Source: Candidatus Competibacteraceae bacterium
Lineage (GTDB): Bacteria; Pseudomonadota; Gammaproteobacteria; Competibacterales; Competibacteraceae
Direction: 5' to 3'
Assembly (NCBI GenBank): GCA_016790045.1
Contig: JAEUPW010000060.1
Coordinates: forward strand, 1-64,000
DNA length: 64,000 bases
The position numbers and the translations under genes are program-made. Positions 31,638 through 43,466 of the stretch are shown in pieces (position 1 is the first letter of the stretch; each line of letters starts with the position of its first letter). The notes beneath the pieces are model-generated. The model was not told the origin of the DNA and did no database searches. It was given only the letters and a program-made list of their open reading frames with translations.

Positions 31638-33689
31638 ATGCACGTCCGAACACGCTCTTTCCGCCCGTTTTACTGCGCTCTGCTGCTCGGCCTGACCGCC
31701 TTCGGCGCCGCCCATGCCGCCACTCGCGCGGAGTTCTTCGCCGAATTCGATCCGGCCGCCGGCAAGCTGCCCTTTCCCAACAATCTGCTGTTCGCCGGCT
31801 CGACCGACGGCACGCTCAACATCCCGGTCGCCGACCCCAACAATCCGGCCGACCCGCGCGTCGCCTTGAACGAATTGGACGGATTTTCCACCGTCGCGCC
31901 GTTGACCGCGCGGTTTTCCGGCGCGCTGAAGGCCGATACCCTCAAAGCGGGCGACACGGTGCGGGTTTTTGCGGTGACGCTGGTCAACCCGTTTCTCGAT
32001 CCGGCCAGCCCCGCGCCGTTCGCCGTCGCCGGCGTGGAACGCGAGCTGGCCGCCGGCAGCGATTATGCGGTCAGCCTTTCGGCGGCCGATCCCGCCAAGG
32101 CCACGCTGACCGTCGCTCCGCTGCGGCCGCTCGCCCCCAAAACCGGCTATTTGGTGGTGCTGACTGCCGGCATTCAGGACGCCGCCGGCTTCGACGCCTC
32201 CCCTTCGCCCACCTATCGGCTGGCCAAGCGGGAAACGCCGCTGGTGGACGCCGGCGGCAACAGCGCGATCCCCGGTCTGAGCGACGCTCGGGCGCGGGCC
32301 TTGGAGGGGTTGCGGCAGTTGGTCAACAACCAGGAAAACGCCGCCGCCGGCCAGGGGATCGGCAAGGCCAGCATCGTGCTGAGCTGGACTTTCATGACCC
32401 AATCCATCGACGATGCGTTCGCGGCCATCGCGCAAGCGCCCAAACCGCAGGTCGTGGCGAACTTTGTCCTCGAACCGACCGGCGCGACCACGGCCGCCGT
32501 CGGCCTGGGTCTGCCCGGTTACTCCGACATCTACGCCGGCCGGTTGGAAACCGCGCACTATCTCGATAAAACCAAGCCCTTGAGCGGCGTCTGGCGCACC
32601 GCCGACGGCGGTCCCATCACCCGCTATAGCCCGCTGCCCGCCGCGACCGCCACCGTCCCGATCCCGGCGCTGATGACCGTCCCCAACGCCGCGAGCGGCC
32701 GGCGCAAGCCCGCCACCGGTTGGCCGGTCGCCATTTTCCAGCACGGCATCACCCAAAATCGAACCAACCTGTTTTTGATCGCCGACGCCCTGGCGTTCGC
32801 CGGTTTCGCCGCCGTCGCCATCGATCTTCCGCTGCACGGCATCACCGACAAGGCCAACCCTTTTTACCTTGCCGGGCTAGAGCGGACCTTCGATCTCGAC
32901 CTCGGCGACAACGCCACCGGCGCGGCGGGCCCGGATGGCGCGATCGACGCCTCCGGCAGCTATTTCATCAATCTGCAAAGCCTGCTGACCAGCCGCGACA
33001 ACCTGCGCCAAGCCGTCGAAGATTTGCGGCAACTCGCGGCCGTCTTGCCCCTCGCCGATCTGGACGGTGACCGACAGCCCGACATCGACCCCAAACGCAT
33101 CCATTTTGTCGGCCATTCGCTGGGCGGCATCGTCGGGACCACCTACCTCGGCACCGACGATGCGCCGGTCAGCGCGACGCTGGCCATGCCGGGCGGCGGC
33201 ATCGCCAAACTGCTCGACGGCTCCGCCACCTTCGGGCCGCGCATCGCCGCCGGGCTGGCCGCCGCCGGCCTCGCGAAAGGCACGCCCGAATACGAGTCCT
33301 ATCTCGTCGCCGCGCAAACCGCCGTCGATGCGGGCGATGCGATCAACTACGGAGCCGCGGCCGCCGCCCGGCACCCGATCCACCTGATCGAAGTCGTCGG
33401 CGGCGACGGCGTGCCTTCCGACCGCGTGATCCCCAACACCGTGGCCGAAGCGCCGCTGTCGGGCACCGAGCCCCTGGCCCGCATCATGGGGCTTCGCTCC
33501 CTCAGCCGCTCGGCGTGGGACGACCGGGGGCTGCGGGCCATCGTCCGCTTCACCCGGGGCGATCACGGCTCGATCATCAACCCGACCGCCGATGTCGGGA
33601 CCACCGCCGAAATGCAGGGACAACTGATCAGCTTTTTGCAAAGCGTCGGCACGCAATTGGATATCCGCTTTCATCCGGTCGTAAAATAA
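31638..33689 (+). CDS. Secreted lipase of the VolA/Pla-1 (bacterial virulence-factor lipase) family
   Basis: 683 residues from ATG 31638, preceded by GGGGTGA. A signal peptide of about 27 residues ends FGAAHA, without a lipobox Cys, so the product is probably released and not lipidated, unlike Vibrio VolA. The N-terminal lipase-associated domain (FDPAAGKLPFPNNLLF) is typical. The catalytic domain has an oxyanion region FQHGITQNRTN and nucleophile elbow HFVGHSLGG, with a likely His in RGDHGSI. It is expected to hydrolyse phospholipids or acylglycerols outside the cytoplasm. A clear terminator follows. Confidence 0.85.
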   Translation: MHVRTRSFRPFYCALLLGLTAFGAAHAATRAEFFAEFDPAAGKLPFPNNLLFAGSTDGTLNIPVADPNNPADPRVALNELDGFSTVAPLTARFSGALKADTLKAGDTVRVFAVTLVNPFLDPASPAPFAVAGVERELAAGSDYAVSLSAADPAKATLTVAPLRPLAPKTGYLVVLTAGIQDAAGFDASPSPTYRLAKRETPLVDAGGNSAIPGLSDARARALEGLRQLVNNQENAAAGQGIGKASIVLSWTFMTQSIDDAFAAIAQAPKPQVVANFVLEPTGATTAAVGLGLPGYSDIYAGRLETAHYLDKTKPLSGVWRTADGGPITRYSPLPAATATVPIPALMTVPNAASGRRKPATGWPVAIFQHGITQNRTNLFLIADALAFAGFAAVAIDLPLHGITDKANPFYLAGLERTFDLDLGDNATGAAGPDGAIDASGSYFINLQSLLTSRDNLRQAVEDLRQLAAVLPLADLDGDRQPDIDPKRIHFVGHSLGGIVGTTYLGTDDAPVSATLAMPGGGIAKLLDGSATFGPRIAAGLAAAGLAKGTPEYESYLVAAQTAVDAGDAINYGAAAAARHPIHLIEVVGGDGVPSDRVIPNTVAEAPLSGTEPLARIMGLRSLSRSAWDDRGLRAIVRFTRGDHGSIINPTADVGTTAEMQGQLISFLQSVGTQLDIRFHPVVK

Positions 33690-33719
33690 GCGGATTCCCC
33701 GCCCTCCCCGCAACCCTGC

Positions 33720-33740
33720 CCCCGCCGGGCGGGGTTTTTT
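33720..33740 (+). terminator. Rho-independent terminator after the lipase
   Basis: Six-base stem CCCCGC/GCGGGG with a CGG loop, followed directly by six T residues, 31 bases past the lipase stop. Confidence 0.85.
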
Positions 33741-33824
33741 CGGCGCGCCCGCGCCCGCCCCCTTTACGGCGTCCCCCTCAATGGGTAGATTGCCGCCACT
33801 TCGCTAACGAGCTGATCGAATCGC

Positions 33825-35489
<1,665 letters not shown>

Positions 35490-35532
35490 TCGCCCGCGTC
35501 CCGCCCCGGCTTGTCCTTCAAGCGAGCCGGCC

Positions 35533-36156
35533 TCAGGAGGACGGCGGACGCCCGCTCAGCCGCCGCGCGAAATCGACCAGCATGGCGGCGGTCGCGCCCC
35601 AGATAAACCGGTCCTCGAAGGGAATGACGTAGTAGCTTCGCTGCTGGCCTTTGTACAGCATGCTGCGGCGTTCGTGGTTGCGCGGGTCGAGAATGAACGC
35701 CAGCGGCACTTCGAACGCCTCGGCGACTTCAAAGGCGTCCAGCGCCAGCTCGAACGGCGGGGTCAAAAACGCCACCACCGGCGTCACCAGAAAGCCGGTC
35801 ACCGTTTGATAGAGGTCTAAAAAGCCCGCGATTTCCGTCACGTGCCGGCGGTCCAGGCCGATTTCCTCCTCGGCCTCGCGCAGCGCCGTACCCACCGGAC
35901 CGTCATCGCCCTCTTCGGCCCGACCGCCGGGGAAGCTGATCTGTCCGGCGTGATGCTCCAAATGGGCGGTGCGCTGGGTCAGCAACACCGTGAAGCCGTC
36001 CGGCCATTCGACCAGCGGCACCAGCACCGAGGCGGGGGTCAAGGCCCGCTCCTCGCGCTCCATCCCGGCCACCGCGTGATCGCCGGTGATGGCCTCCAGC
36101 TCGTGGGTGGGATGCAGGCAAGCGCGGATGCGCTCGCGCAGCTCCGCGCGGTTCAC
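35533..36156 (-). CDS. CoA pyrophosphatase, Nudix family (NudL-like)
   Basis: 207 residues from GTG 36156, which overlaps the tatD stop (GTGA). The UPF0035 CoA signature LLTQRTAHLEHHAGQISFPGG directly precedes a Nudix box with REAEEEIGL. An Asp replaces the first Glu, as also seen in NudL. The family cleaves CoA and its derivatives to phosphopantetheine and 3',5'-ADP. It is the last gene of the long leftward block that starts at yceD. Confidence 0.88.
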   Translation of the reverse strand: MNRAELRERIRACLHPTHELEAITGDHAVAGMEREERALTPASVLVPLVEWPDGFTVLLTQRTAHLEHHAGQISFPGGRAEEGDDGPVGTALREAEEEIGLDRRHVTEIAGFLDLYQTVTGFLVTPVVAFLTPPFELALDAFEVAEAFEVPLAFILDPRNHERRSMLYKGQQRSYYVIPFEDRFIWGATAAMLVDFARRLSGRPPSS

Positions 36157-36938
36157 GCCGGCTCCAGGGCCACGCCGAACAGGCGGCTGTAGTTGGCGCT
36201 GGTCGCGGCGGCGACCCGCTCCAGCGGCTCGCCCCGCAAGCGCGCGACGCATTCCGCCACCGGCCGCACCCAGGCGGGCTGATTGGGCTTGCCCCGGTGC
36301 GGCACCGGCGCGAGATAAGGCGAATCGGTTTCGACCAGCATCCTGTCCGCCGGCACCTTCCGGGCGACCTCCTGAATCTGGCTGGCGTTTTTGAAAGTCA
36401 CGATCCCGGAAAACGAGATATAAAACCCCAGTTCCAGCGCCTGCTCCGCCATCGCCCAATCTTCGGTGAAGCAATGCAGCACGCCGCCGGCCTCGGCCGC
36501 GCCTTCTTCGCGCAAAATGCCGATCGTGTCCGCGCGCGCGTCGCGGGTGTGGACGATCAAGGGTTTGCCGAGTTCCCGCGCGGCGGCGATGTGCAGCCGA
36601 AACCACGCCCGCTGGCGCGCTTGGCTGTCGCGCCCGTAGTGATAGTCCAGGCCGGTTTCGCCGATGGCGACCACGCGCAGCTCGCGCCCCAGCGCGGTCA
36701 GTTCGGCCAGCGTCGGCGCGCGCGCGCCTTCCTCGCCGGGATGCACGCCCGCCGACAGCGCGACTTGAGGGTACGGTTCGGTCAGCCGCGCCAGCGCCGG
36801 CCAGCTTTCCAGCTCGGTCGCCACGCTCAACAGATGCGTGACGCCGCCGGCCGAGGCGGCGGCCAGCACCCCGGCCAGCCCGCCGGCAAAGCGGTCGAGG
36901 TCGAGGCGATCCAGATGGCAGTGGGAATCGACGAGCAT
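36153..36938 (-). CDS. tatD: TatD-family metal-dependent deoxyribonuclease
   Basis: 261 residues. It is a TIM-barrel hydrolase with metal ligands in VDSHCHLDRLD, GETGLDYH, IVHTRDA, LHCFTE and ETDSPYLAP. It acts as a 3'-5' exonuclease or DNase with roles in DNA repair and quality control. The position directly after pilZ (20-base gap) repeats the pilZ-tatD order known in Pseudomonas and identifies this paralogue as the YcfH/TatD-like one of the holB cluster. Confidence 0.92.
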   Translation of the reverse strand: MLVDSHCHLDRLDLDRFAGGLAGVLAAASAGGVTHLLSVATELESWPALARLTEPYPQVALSAGVHPGEEGARAPTLAELTALGRELRVVAIGETGLDYHYGRDSQARQRAWFRLHIAAARELGKPLIVHTRDARADTIGILREEGAAEAGGVLHCFTEDWAMAEQALELGFYISFSGIVTFKNASQIQEVARKVPADRMLVETDSPYLAPVPHRGKPNQPAWVRPVAECVARLRGEPLERVAAATSANYSRLFGVALEPA

Positions 36939-36958
36939 GAAATCCGGCCGCCCACCCG

Positions 36959-37306
36959 TCACATGGTGTTGGTCGCTTGATCGATCCGGGTATAGCCCGC
37001 CAGCAGCGCGTCGATCTTCTTTTGCAAATTCGATCCTTCCGCGCCCGCGAACTGGATCCCGACGCCCATCTGCCGCCCGCCGGGCGTGGTCCGGTAATTG
37101 ATCCAAATCACCTTGCCGGTGATGGCGAAGCGCTCCGGATCTTCCATCAAGGTCAACAGCAAAAAGACTTCATCGCCCAGCTCGAAGGATTTTTCGGTCG
37201 AGATGAAAATCCCCCCGCCCTTGATGAACGGCATATAGCTGGAATGCAGCATCGCCTTGTCCTTGATGGCCAGGGAAATGACGCCTTGACGGGGAGCGAC
37301 GGACAT
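36959..37306 (-). CDS. pilZ: Type IV pilus PilZ protein
   Basis: 115 residues. It is a single PilZ barrel lacking the N-terminal RxxxR c-di-GMP motif, with KGGGIFISTEKSFELGDEVFLLLTLM, WINYRTTPGGRQMGVGIQF and a C-terminal helix. This is the founding PilZ subfamily needed for pilus assembly via PilB/FimX, which does not bind c-di-GMP itself. The holB-pilZ-tatD order supports the call. It lies six bases after holB. Confidence 0.9.
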   Translation of the reverse strand: MSVAPRQGVISLAIKDKAMLHSSYMPFIKGGGIFISTEKSFELGDEVFLLLTLMEDPERFAITGKVIWINYRTTPGGRQMGVGIQFAGAEGSNLQKKIDALLAGYTRIDQATNTM

Positions 37307-37312
37307 AGTCTT

Positions 37313-38326
37313 TCAACCTTCGATGACGGGCCTTTGCGACGGATCGCACACTATAACCCGCGCGCTTTCACAAAAAAATGCTTCCAGCGCCAGCGGCAGG
37401 CTGATCTGGGCGGTCGAACTCGATGCCGACAGGCGAACGGCGGCATCCAGGCGCTCGAACAGCGCGCGCGCCGACTGCGGCGCGGCCCAGCGCCTCAAGA
37501 CGGGCTTGAGGTCCGGATGGCTCAGGCGCGGCGGCTCGACACCCATCTTGAGCCGGATCAGGTCGGCGTGCCAGCCGGCCAGCCAGCGCAAATTCTCGGC
37601 CACATCGCCTTGCAGCCAAGCTTCCGCCGCGCGCACCGGATCGGCCGCGCCCTTTAAAATGCGGTCGTAATTTTCGGCCAGTTGCCGGCGGCGGTTCCAG
37701 CGCTGCGGCTCGGCCAGCGCCAAGGCCGCGAGCGGCGCGCCGCCGGCGACTTCGAGCGCGCTGCGCGCGTCTGTTTCCGCGATTCGGCCGGAGAGCCACG
37801 CGATGGCGTCTTCGGCCGGCGGCGGCGCAAACTTGAGCGTCTGGCAGCGGCTGCGCACGGTGGCGGGCAACCGGGCCGGCTGGGCGGCCACCAGCAGCAG
37901 CCGGCTGTCGCCGGGCGGTTCCTCCAAGGTTTTCAACAGGCTGTTGGCGGCATTGAGGTTCAGCCGGTCGGCGGGCTCCAGCAAGGCGATCTTGCAACCG
38001 CCGCAACGGGCGCTCAGCCCGAGAAATCCCGCCAGCTCCCGGATTTGATCGACTTTGATGGTTTTTCCGTCCTCGGCGGGCCGCACCGCGCTGAAATCGG
38101 GATGGCTCCCGGCTTGAAACCAGCGACAGCCCTGACACCGCCCGCACGCCTCGCCGTCCGCCTCCGGCCTCGCGCAGCACCAGGACGCCGCCAAACGCCG
38201 GGCGAAACTGCCCTTGCCAAGCCCGCTCGGGCCGGCCAGCAGCAGGGCGTGAGGCCAGCGGCCGTCGGCCCGGTGCCGCTGGAGCCGACGCCACAGCGGC
38301 GCGTGCCAGGGCAGTCGCTCATCCAT
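37313..38326 (-). CDS. holB: DNA polymerase III delta prime subunit
   Basis: 337 residues. It is a clamp-loader AAA+ fold with Walker A-like GPSGLGKG, zinc-binding cysteines in EACGRCQGCRWF, and the SRC motif (VRSRCQTLKF). It works in the gamma complex loading the beta clamp. Its first eight bases overlap the end of tmk. Confidence 0.92.
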   Translation of the reverse strand: MDERLPWHAPLWRRLQRHRADGRWPHALLLAGPSGLGKGSFARRLAASWCCARPEADGEACGRCQGCRWFQAGSHPDFSAVRPAEDGKTIKVDQIRELAGFLGLSARCGGCKIALLEPADRLNLNAANSLLKTLEEPPGDSRLLLVAAQPARLPATVRSRCQTLKFAPPPAEDAIAWLSGRIAETDARSALEVAGGAPLAALALAEPQRWNRRRQLAENYDRILKGAADPVRAAEAWLQGDVAENLRWLAGWHADLIRLKMGVEPPRLSHPDLKPVLRRWAAPQSARALFERLDAAVRLSASSSTAQISLPLALEAFFCESARVIVCDPSQRPVIEG

Positions 38327-38951
38327 CGAGCCGCTCCAGCCAGCCGGCGAGCAGCGCTTCCACCTCGGATCGGACTTCCGCCGGCGCGCGGCTGGCGTCC
38401 ACGATCCGGTAGCGTTCGGGCCAGCGCCGCGCCCGCTCCAAATAAACGCTTCTGGCCCGCTCGAAAAAAGCCTGCCGCTCGCGCTCGAACCGATCCGCCG
38501 CGCCGCGCCGCCCGGCCCGCGCCAGCCCGAGCGCGACCGGCAGATCGAACAGCAAGGTCAAATCCGGCTGCAAGCCTTCTTGCACCCACGTTTCCAAAAG
38601 CGCGATCTTGTCCGGCGACAGGCCGCGTCCGCCGCCTTGATAGGCGTAGGTCGCGTCGGTGAAGCGGTCGCACAGCACCCACTGGCCGGACGCCAGCGCC
38701 GGGCGGATCACCCGTTCGAGATGCTCGGCGCGGGCGGCGAACATCAAAAGCGTCTCGGTGCTCGGGGCCATGCCCTCGCCCCGATGGCCCAACAGCAACT
38801 CGCGAACCGCCTCGCCGAGCGCGGTGCCGCCGGGTTCGCGGGTCGCGATCACGGAACGGCCATCCCGCTCCAAACAGGCGCGGATAAAGGCGAGGTGGGT
38901 CGTCTTGCCGCCCCCTTCGATGCCATCGACCACGATCAGTCGGCCGGTCAT
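38319..38951 (-). CDS. tmk: Thymidylate kinase
   Basis: 210 residues. The P-loop is GIEGGGKTT, with the DR(Y/F) motif DRFTDATYAYQGGGR and the lid region following. It phosphorylates dTMP to dTDP. It starts one base after the mltG stop and overlaps holB by eight bases, the normal mltG-tmk-holB arrangement. Confidence 0.95.
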   Translation of the reverse strand: MTGRLIVVDGIEGGGKTTHLAFIRACLERDGRSVIATREPGGTALGEAVRELLLGHRGEGMAPSTETLLMFAARAEHLERVIRPALASGQWVLCDRFTDATYAYQGGGRGLSPDKIALLETWVQEGLQPDLTLLFDLPVALGLARAGRRGAADRFERERQAFFERARSVYLERARRWPERYRIVDASRAPAEVRSEVEALLAGWLERLDG

Positions 38952-38952
38952 G

Positions 38953-39975
38953 CTAATTTTTTGGTCTCGACAGATAGCGGCGGACCGCCTGGTTGTGTTC
39001 GGCCAGGGTCGCGGAAAAGTCGTGGCCGCCCGTGCCGTTGGCCACGAAGTACAGCGCGTCGCCGGGGGCTGGATTCACGGCGGCCGCCAGCGCGCCCGCG
39101 CCCGGCAGCGCGATCGGCGTCGGCGGCAAGCCCTTGCGGGTGTAGGTGTTATAAGGCCCGTCGGCGGCGAGGTCGCGGCGGCGGAGGTTGCCGTCGAAAG
39201 CCGCGCCCAGGCCGTAAATCACGGTCGGGTCGGTTTGGAGCAACATCCCTTTGCGCAAGCGCCGGGCGAACACGCCGGCGATGGCGGGCCGCTCTTCCGG
39301 CAACCCGGTTTCCTTCTCGACGATGGACGCCAGAATCAGCGCTTGATAGGCGTCGTCGAGCGGCGCATCCGGCGCGCGCCGGCTCCAGGCCGCCTCCAAT
39401 TGCCGGTCCATCGCCGCCAGCGCCCGGCGCAGAAACGCCTCGTCCGTGGTCCCGGTGGGGAAATGGTAAGTATCGGGAAAAAATCGCCCTTCGGGATGCT
39501 GGCCGGAGCGCCCCAAACGCGCCATGATCTCGGCGTCGCTCGCCTCCCCCAGGGTTTGCACGATGTTCGGATGGGAAGCCAGCGCTTGGCGCAACTGCTT
39601 GAACGTCCAGCCTTCCACCACGCTCAGGGCGTGCTGGATCACGCGGCCGGACGCGATCTGCCCGATCAGCTCGCGCGGGGTGGTGCGCGGGCCGATGGCG
39701 TATTCGCCCGCTTGCAACCGGGAAGCCAGACCGTTGAGCCGGACGTGGGCCTCCAAGTAGGGCGCGGGCCGCGACAATCCCGGTCGCTTTTGCAGCTCCC
39801 GCGCGATGTCGCCGACCCCCATGCCCGGTTTGACCTCCAGCACCAGGCCGTCGGCCGGCCCGGCGAGCGGGCCGTCGAGAAACCGCTGATAGTCGGCGTA
39901 AAGCAGGTACAGCGCCGATCCGAAAACCAGCGCCAGCGCGATGAAGGTGGCGGCGAGACGGTCGCGCGAGGGCAT
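38953..39975 (-). CDS. mltG: Endolytic murein transglycosylase MltG (YceG-like)
   Basis: 340 residues. One N-terminal transmembrane helix (AATFIALALVFGSALYLLY) is followed by a LysM-like region and the YceG catalytic domain with SIVEKETGLPEERP (catalytic Glu), LLQTDPTVIYGLG and NPAPGDALYFVANG. It cuts nascent peptidoglycan strands at the inner membrane. In many relatives pabC lies just upstream, but here an 80-base gap without a gene separates it from fabF. Confidence 0.93.
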   Translation of the reverse strand: MPSRDRLAATFIALALVFGSALYLLYADYQRFLDGPLAGPADGLVLEVKPGMGVGDIARELQKRPGLSRPAPYLEAHVRLNGLASRLQAGEYAIGPRTTPRELIGQIASGRVIQHALSVVEGWTFKQLRQALASHPNIVQTLGEASDAEIMARLGRSGQHPEGRFFPDTYHFPTGTTDEAFLRRALAAMDRQLEAAWSRRAPDAPLDDAYQALILASIVEKETGLPEERPAIAGVFARRLRKGMLLQTDPTVIYGLGAAFDGNLRRRDLAADGPYNTYTRKGLPPTPIALPGAGALAAAVNPAPGDALYFVANGTGGHDFSATLAEHNQAVRRYLSRPKN

Positions 39976-40055
39976 GCGATAATCCGCGATTCCCCGTGCT
40001 GGCCCCTAGCCTCGGCCATCCCGGGGGCAGCGGCGATGGAAGCGCGGATGGCCCC

Positions 40056-41294
40056 TCATTGCAGGGCTCGAAAAATGACCGTGCCGTTGGTGCCGCCAAA
40101 GCCGAAGGAGTTCGACAAAGCGATCTTGACCTCGCGCTCCTGGGCGACGTGCGGGACGTAATTCAAATCGCAACCCGGTTCCGGGCGGTCCAGGTTGATG
40201 GTCGGCGGCAGCACCTGATCGCGGATCGAAAGGATCGAAAAGATCGCCTCGACACCGCCGGCGGCTCCCAGCAGGTGGCCGGTCATCGATTTGGTCGAAC
40301 TCATCGCCAGCCGGTAGGCGTGCTCGCCGAATACCGCCTTGGCCGCGTCGCTTTCGATCTTGTCGCCGGCCGGGGTCGAGGTGCCGTGGGCGTTGATGTA
40401 GTCGACCGCCTCGGGATTGAGTCCGGCGTCGCGCAGGGCGGCGGCCATCGACCGGCGCGCGCCGCCGCCGTCCGGCGGCGGCAAGGTCATGTGATAGGCG
40501 TCGCCGCTCATCCCGAAACCGATCAGCTCGGCGTAAATCCGCGCCCCGCGCCGCCTGGCGTGCTCGTAGTCTTCCAACACCAGCACCCCGGCCCCGTCGC
40601 TCAGCACGAAACCGTCGCGGTCCTGATCCCAGGGCCGACTGGCTTTCTCCGGCTCGTCGTTGCGCAGCGACAAGGCGCGCGCCGCCGCGAAACCGCACAA
40701 ACCGGTCGGCGTGGTGGCCATTTCCGCGCCGCCGGCGATCATGACATCGGCGTCGCCGCAGGCGATCAGCCGGCCGGCCAAGCCGATGCTGTGGGTGCCG
40801 GTGGTGCAAGCCGTCACCACCGCCAGATTCGGCCCCTTGATGCCGTACAGCACCGACAGGTTGCCCGACACCATGTTGATGATGCTGCGGGGCACGTAAA
40901 ACGGCGTCAGCCGGCGCGGCCCGCCTTTCAGAAAGGCGGAATGGCCTTCCTCGATGCCCGGCAGGCCGCCGATTCCGGAGCCGATGAAGGTGCCGATCCG
41001 TTCGGCGTTGGCCTCGGTGATCTCCAGCCCCGCGTCCCGGATCGCCTGCGCCGCCGCGCCGATGCCGTAATGGATGAAGGTGTCCATCTTCTTGGCTTCC
41101 TTGACGTTCAGGTACTGCTCGACCTTGAAATCCTTCACCGCCCCGCCGATGCGCACCGGATAATCGCTGACGTCGAACGCGGTGACCGGGCCGATGCCGC
41201 TGCGGCCGGCCAAGATGTTGGCCCAAGCCGTCTCCACGGTGCTACCGACCGGGGAGACGATGCCCATGCCCGTCACTACCACCCGCTTGGCCAC
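40056..41294 (-). CDS. fabF: Beta-ketoacyl-ACP synthase II
   Basis: 412 residues from GTG 41294, which has a strong AGGAGG upstream. The thiolase fold has catalytic Cys163 ([13 protein letters not shown]), the first His in [11 protein letters not shown] and the second in [15 protein letters not shown], the FabF form. It elongates acyl-ACP with malonyl-ACP. It follows acpP after 89 bases that contain a terminator-like hairpin, which would let ACP be made in excess over FabF. Confidence 0.95.
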   Translation of the reverse strand: MAKRVVVTGMGIVSPVGSTVETAWANILAGRSGIGPVTAFDVSDYPVRIGGAVKDFKVEQYLNVKEAKKMDTFIHYGIGAAAQAIRDAGLEITEANAERIGTFIGSGIGGLPGIEEGHSAFLKGGPRRLTPFYVPRSIINMVSGNLSVLYGIKGPNLAVVTACTTGTHSIGLAGRLIACGDADVMIAGGAEMATTPTGLCGFAAARALSLRNDEPEKASRPWDQDRDGFVLSDGAGVLVLEDYEHARRRGARIYAELIGFGMSGDAYHMTLPPPDGGGARRSMAAALRDAGLNPEAVDYINAHGTSTPAGDKIESDAAKAVFGEHAYRLAMSSTKSMTGHLLGAAGGVEAIFSILSIRDQVLPPTINLDRPEPGCDLNYVPHVAQEREVKIALSNSFGFGGTNGTVIFRALQ

Positions 41295-41321
41295 GGAACC
41301 ACCCTCCTCACTGCGCCGATG

Positions 41322-41350
41322 ACAAAAGGCCGCGATCGCCGCGAGCGGCC
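41322..41350 (-). terminator. Hairpin with T-run between acpP and fabF (probable attenuator)
   Basis: Read leftward, GGCCGC (41350-41345) pairs with GCGGCC (41333-41328) and is followed by TTTTG. It lies about 35 bases past the acpP stop and 28 before fabF. Partial termination here would explain a higher level of acpP than fabF mRNA. Confidence 0.5.
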
Positions 41351-41383
41351 GGATCGATCGCCCGTCGCTCCAGGCTGATCCCC

Positions 41384-41629
41384 TCAACCCAGATGCGTGG
41401 CGATGTAATCGATCGCCTGCTGGACGGTGGTGATTTTTTCGGCGTCCTCGTCGGGAATTTCCAGCTCGAATTCTTCCTCCAGGGCCATCACCAGCTCGAC
41501 GGTGTCCAGGGAATCGGCGCCGAGATCCTCGACGAAGGACGCCTCGTTGGTCACTTGTTCTTCCTTGACCCCCAGTTGCTCGATGATAATTTTCTTGACG
41601 CGAGCTTCGATGTTGCTGATATCAGTCAT
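41384..41629 (-). CDS. acpP: Acyl carrier protein
   Basis: 81 residues, acidic. The phosphopantetheine attachment serine is in [21 protein letters not shown]. It carries growing acyl chains for the Fab enzymes encoded around it and for lipid A synthesis. GAGGAAT lies upstream of the ATG. The 104-base gap from fabG contains a TACAAT -10-like box (41692-41687, leftward) without a good -35 and a small CCGCGG stem, so an extra promoter is possible. Confidence 0.97.
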   Translation of the reverse strand: MTDISNIEARVKKIIIEQLGVKEEQVTNEASFVEDLGADSLDTVELVMALEEEFELEIPDEDAEKITTVQQAIDYIATHLG

Positions 41630-41733
41630 GATGGTTTGATTCCTCGTTGTGAGCGCCAGCAGACGACCGCGGCGTTACCGCGGGGTATTGTATGGAAAAC
41701 AGCCTCGGGGATGCCATAACTTCTCGCCGCCTT

Positions 41734-42480
41734 TCAGGCCATGTGCATCCCGCCGTTGACGTGCAAGGTCTCGCCGGTGATGTAGCCTGCCGCCGGCGAC
41801 GCCAAAAACGCCACGGCGGCGGCGACGTCCTCGGGCGTTCCCAGGCGCTGCAGCGGAACGGCGCCGATGGCGGCGTCGCGTTGCGCCGGCGGCAGCGCCC
41901 GGGTCATGTCGGTGTCGATGGCGCCCGGCGCCACGGCGTTGACCGTGATGTTGCGCGAGCCGACCTCGCGCGCCAGCGACTTGGTGAATCCGATCACGCC
42001 GGCCTTGGCCGCCGCGTAGTTGGCCTGACCGGGATTGCCGGTGGTGCCCACCACGGAGGTGATGTTGATGATCCGCCCGCGCTGGGCTTTCATCATGCTC
42101 CGCAACACCGCCTTGCTCAGCCGGTAGACCGAGGACAGATCGGTGTCGAGGATCGTGCTCCACTCCTCTTCCTTCATCCGCAACAGCAGGTTGTCGCGGG
42201 TGACGCCGGCGTTGTTGACCAGGATGGTCGGCGCGCCGAACGTCCGCGTCGCGGTCTTGACCGCCGCTTCCACCGATTCGGGATCGGTGACGTCCAGCCG
42301 CAGCCCGCAACCCGCGACACCGCGTTCGCTCAAATCCCGACCGATGGCCTCGGCGCCGGCGTCGGTGGTCGCGGTGCCGATCACGGCCGCCCCGAGCCTT
42401 CCCAATTCGCGGGCGATGGCCCGGCCGATACCGCGGCTGGCCCCCGTCACCAAAGCGATCTCACCGGCAAGCACCGTCAT
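41734..42480 (-). CDS. fabG: 3-oxoacyl-ACP reductase
   Basis: 248 residues from ATG 42480 with GGGGGAG upstream. It is a short-chain dehydrogenase: TGASRGIG cofactor loop, NNAG, and the catalytic Ser (NITSVVG) and YxxxK (NYAAAKAG). It reduces 3-oxoacyl-ACP with NADPH. It starts 17 bases after fabH. In most relatives fabD sits between these two genes, and here there is no room for it. Confidence 0.95.
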   Translation of the reverse strand: MTVLAGEIALVTGASRGIGRAIARELGRLGAAVIGTATTDAGAEAIGRDLSERGVAGCGLRLDVTDPESVEAAVKTATRTFGAPTILVNNAGVTRDNLLLRMKEEEWSTILDTDLSSVYRLSKAVLRSMMKAQRGRIINITSVVGTTGNPGQANYAAAKAGVIGFTKSLAREVGSRNITVNAVAPGAIDTDMTRALPPAQRDAAIGAVPLQRLGTPEDVAAAVAFLASPAAGYITGETLHVNGGMHMA

Positions 42481-42497
42481 CGTCGCCTCTCCCCCAT

Positions 42498-43462
<965 letters not shown>

Positions 43463-43466
<4 letters not shown>

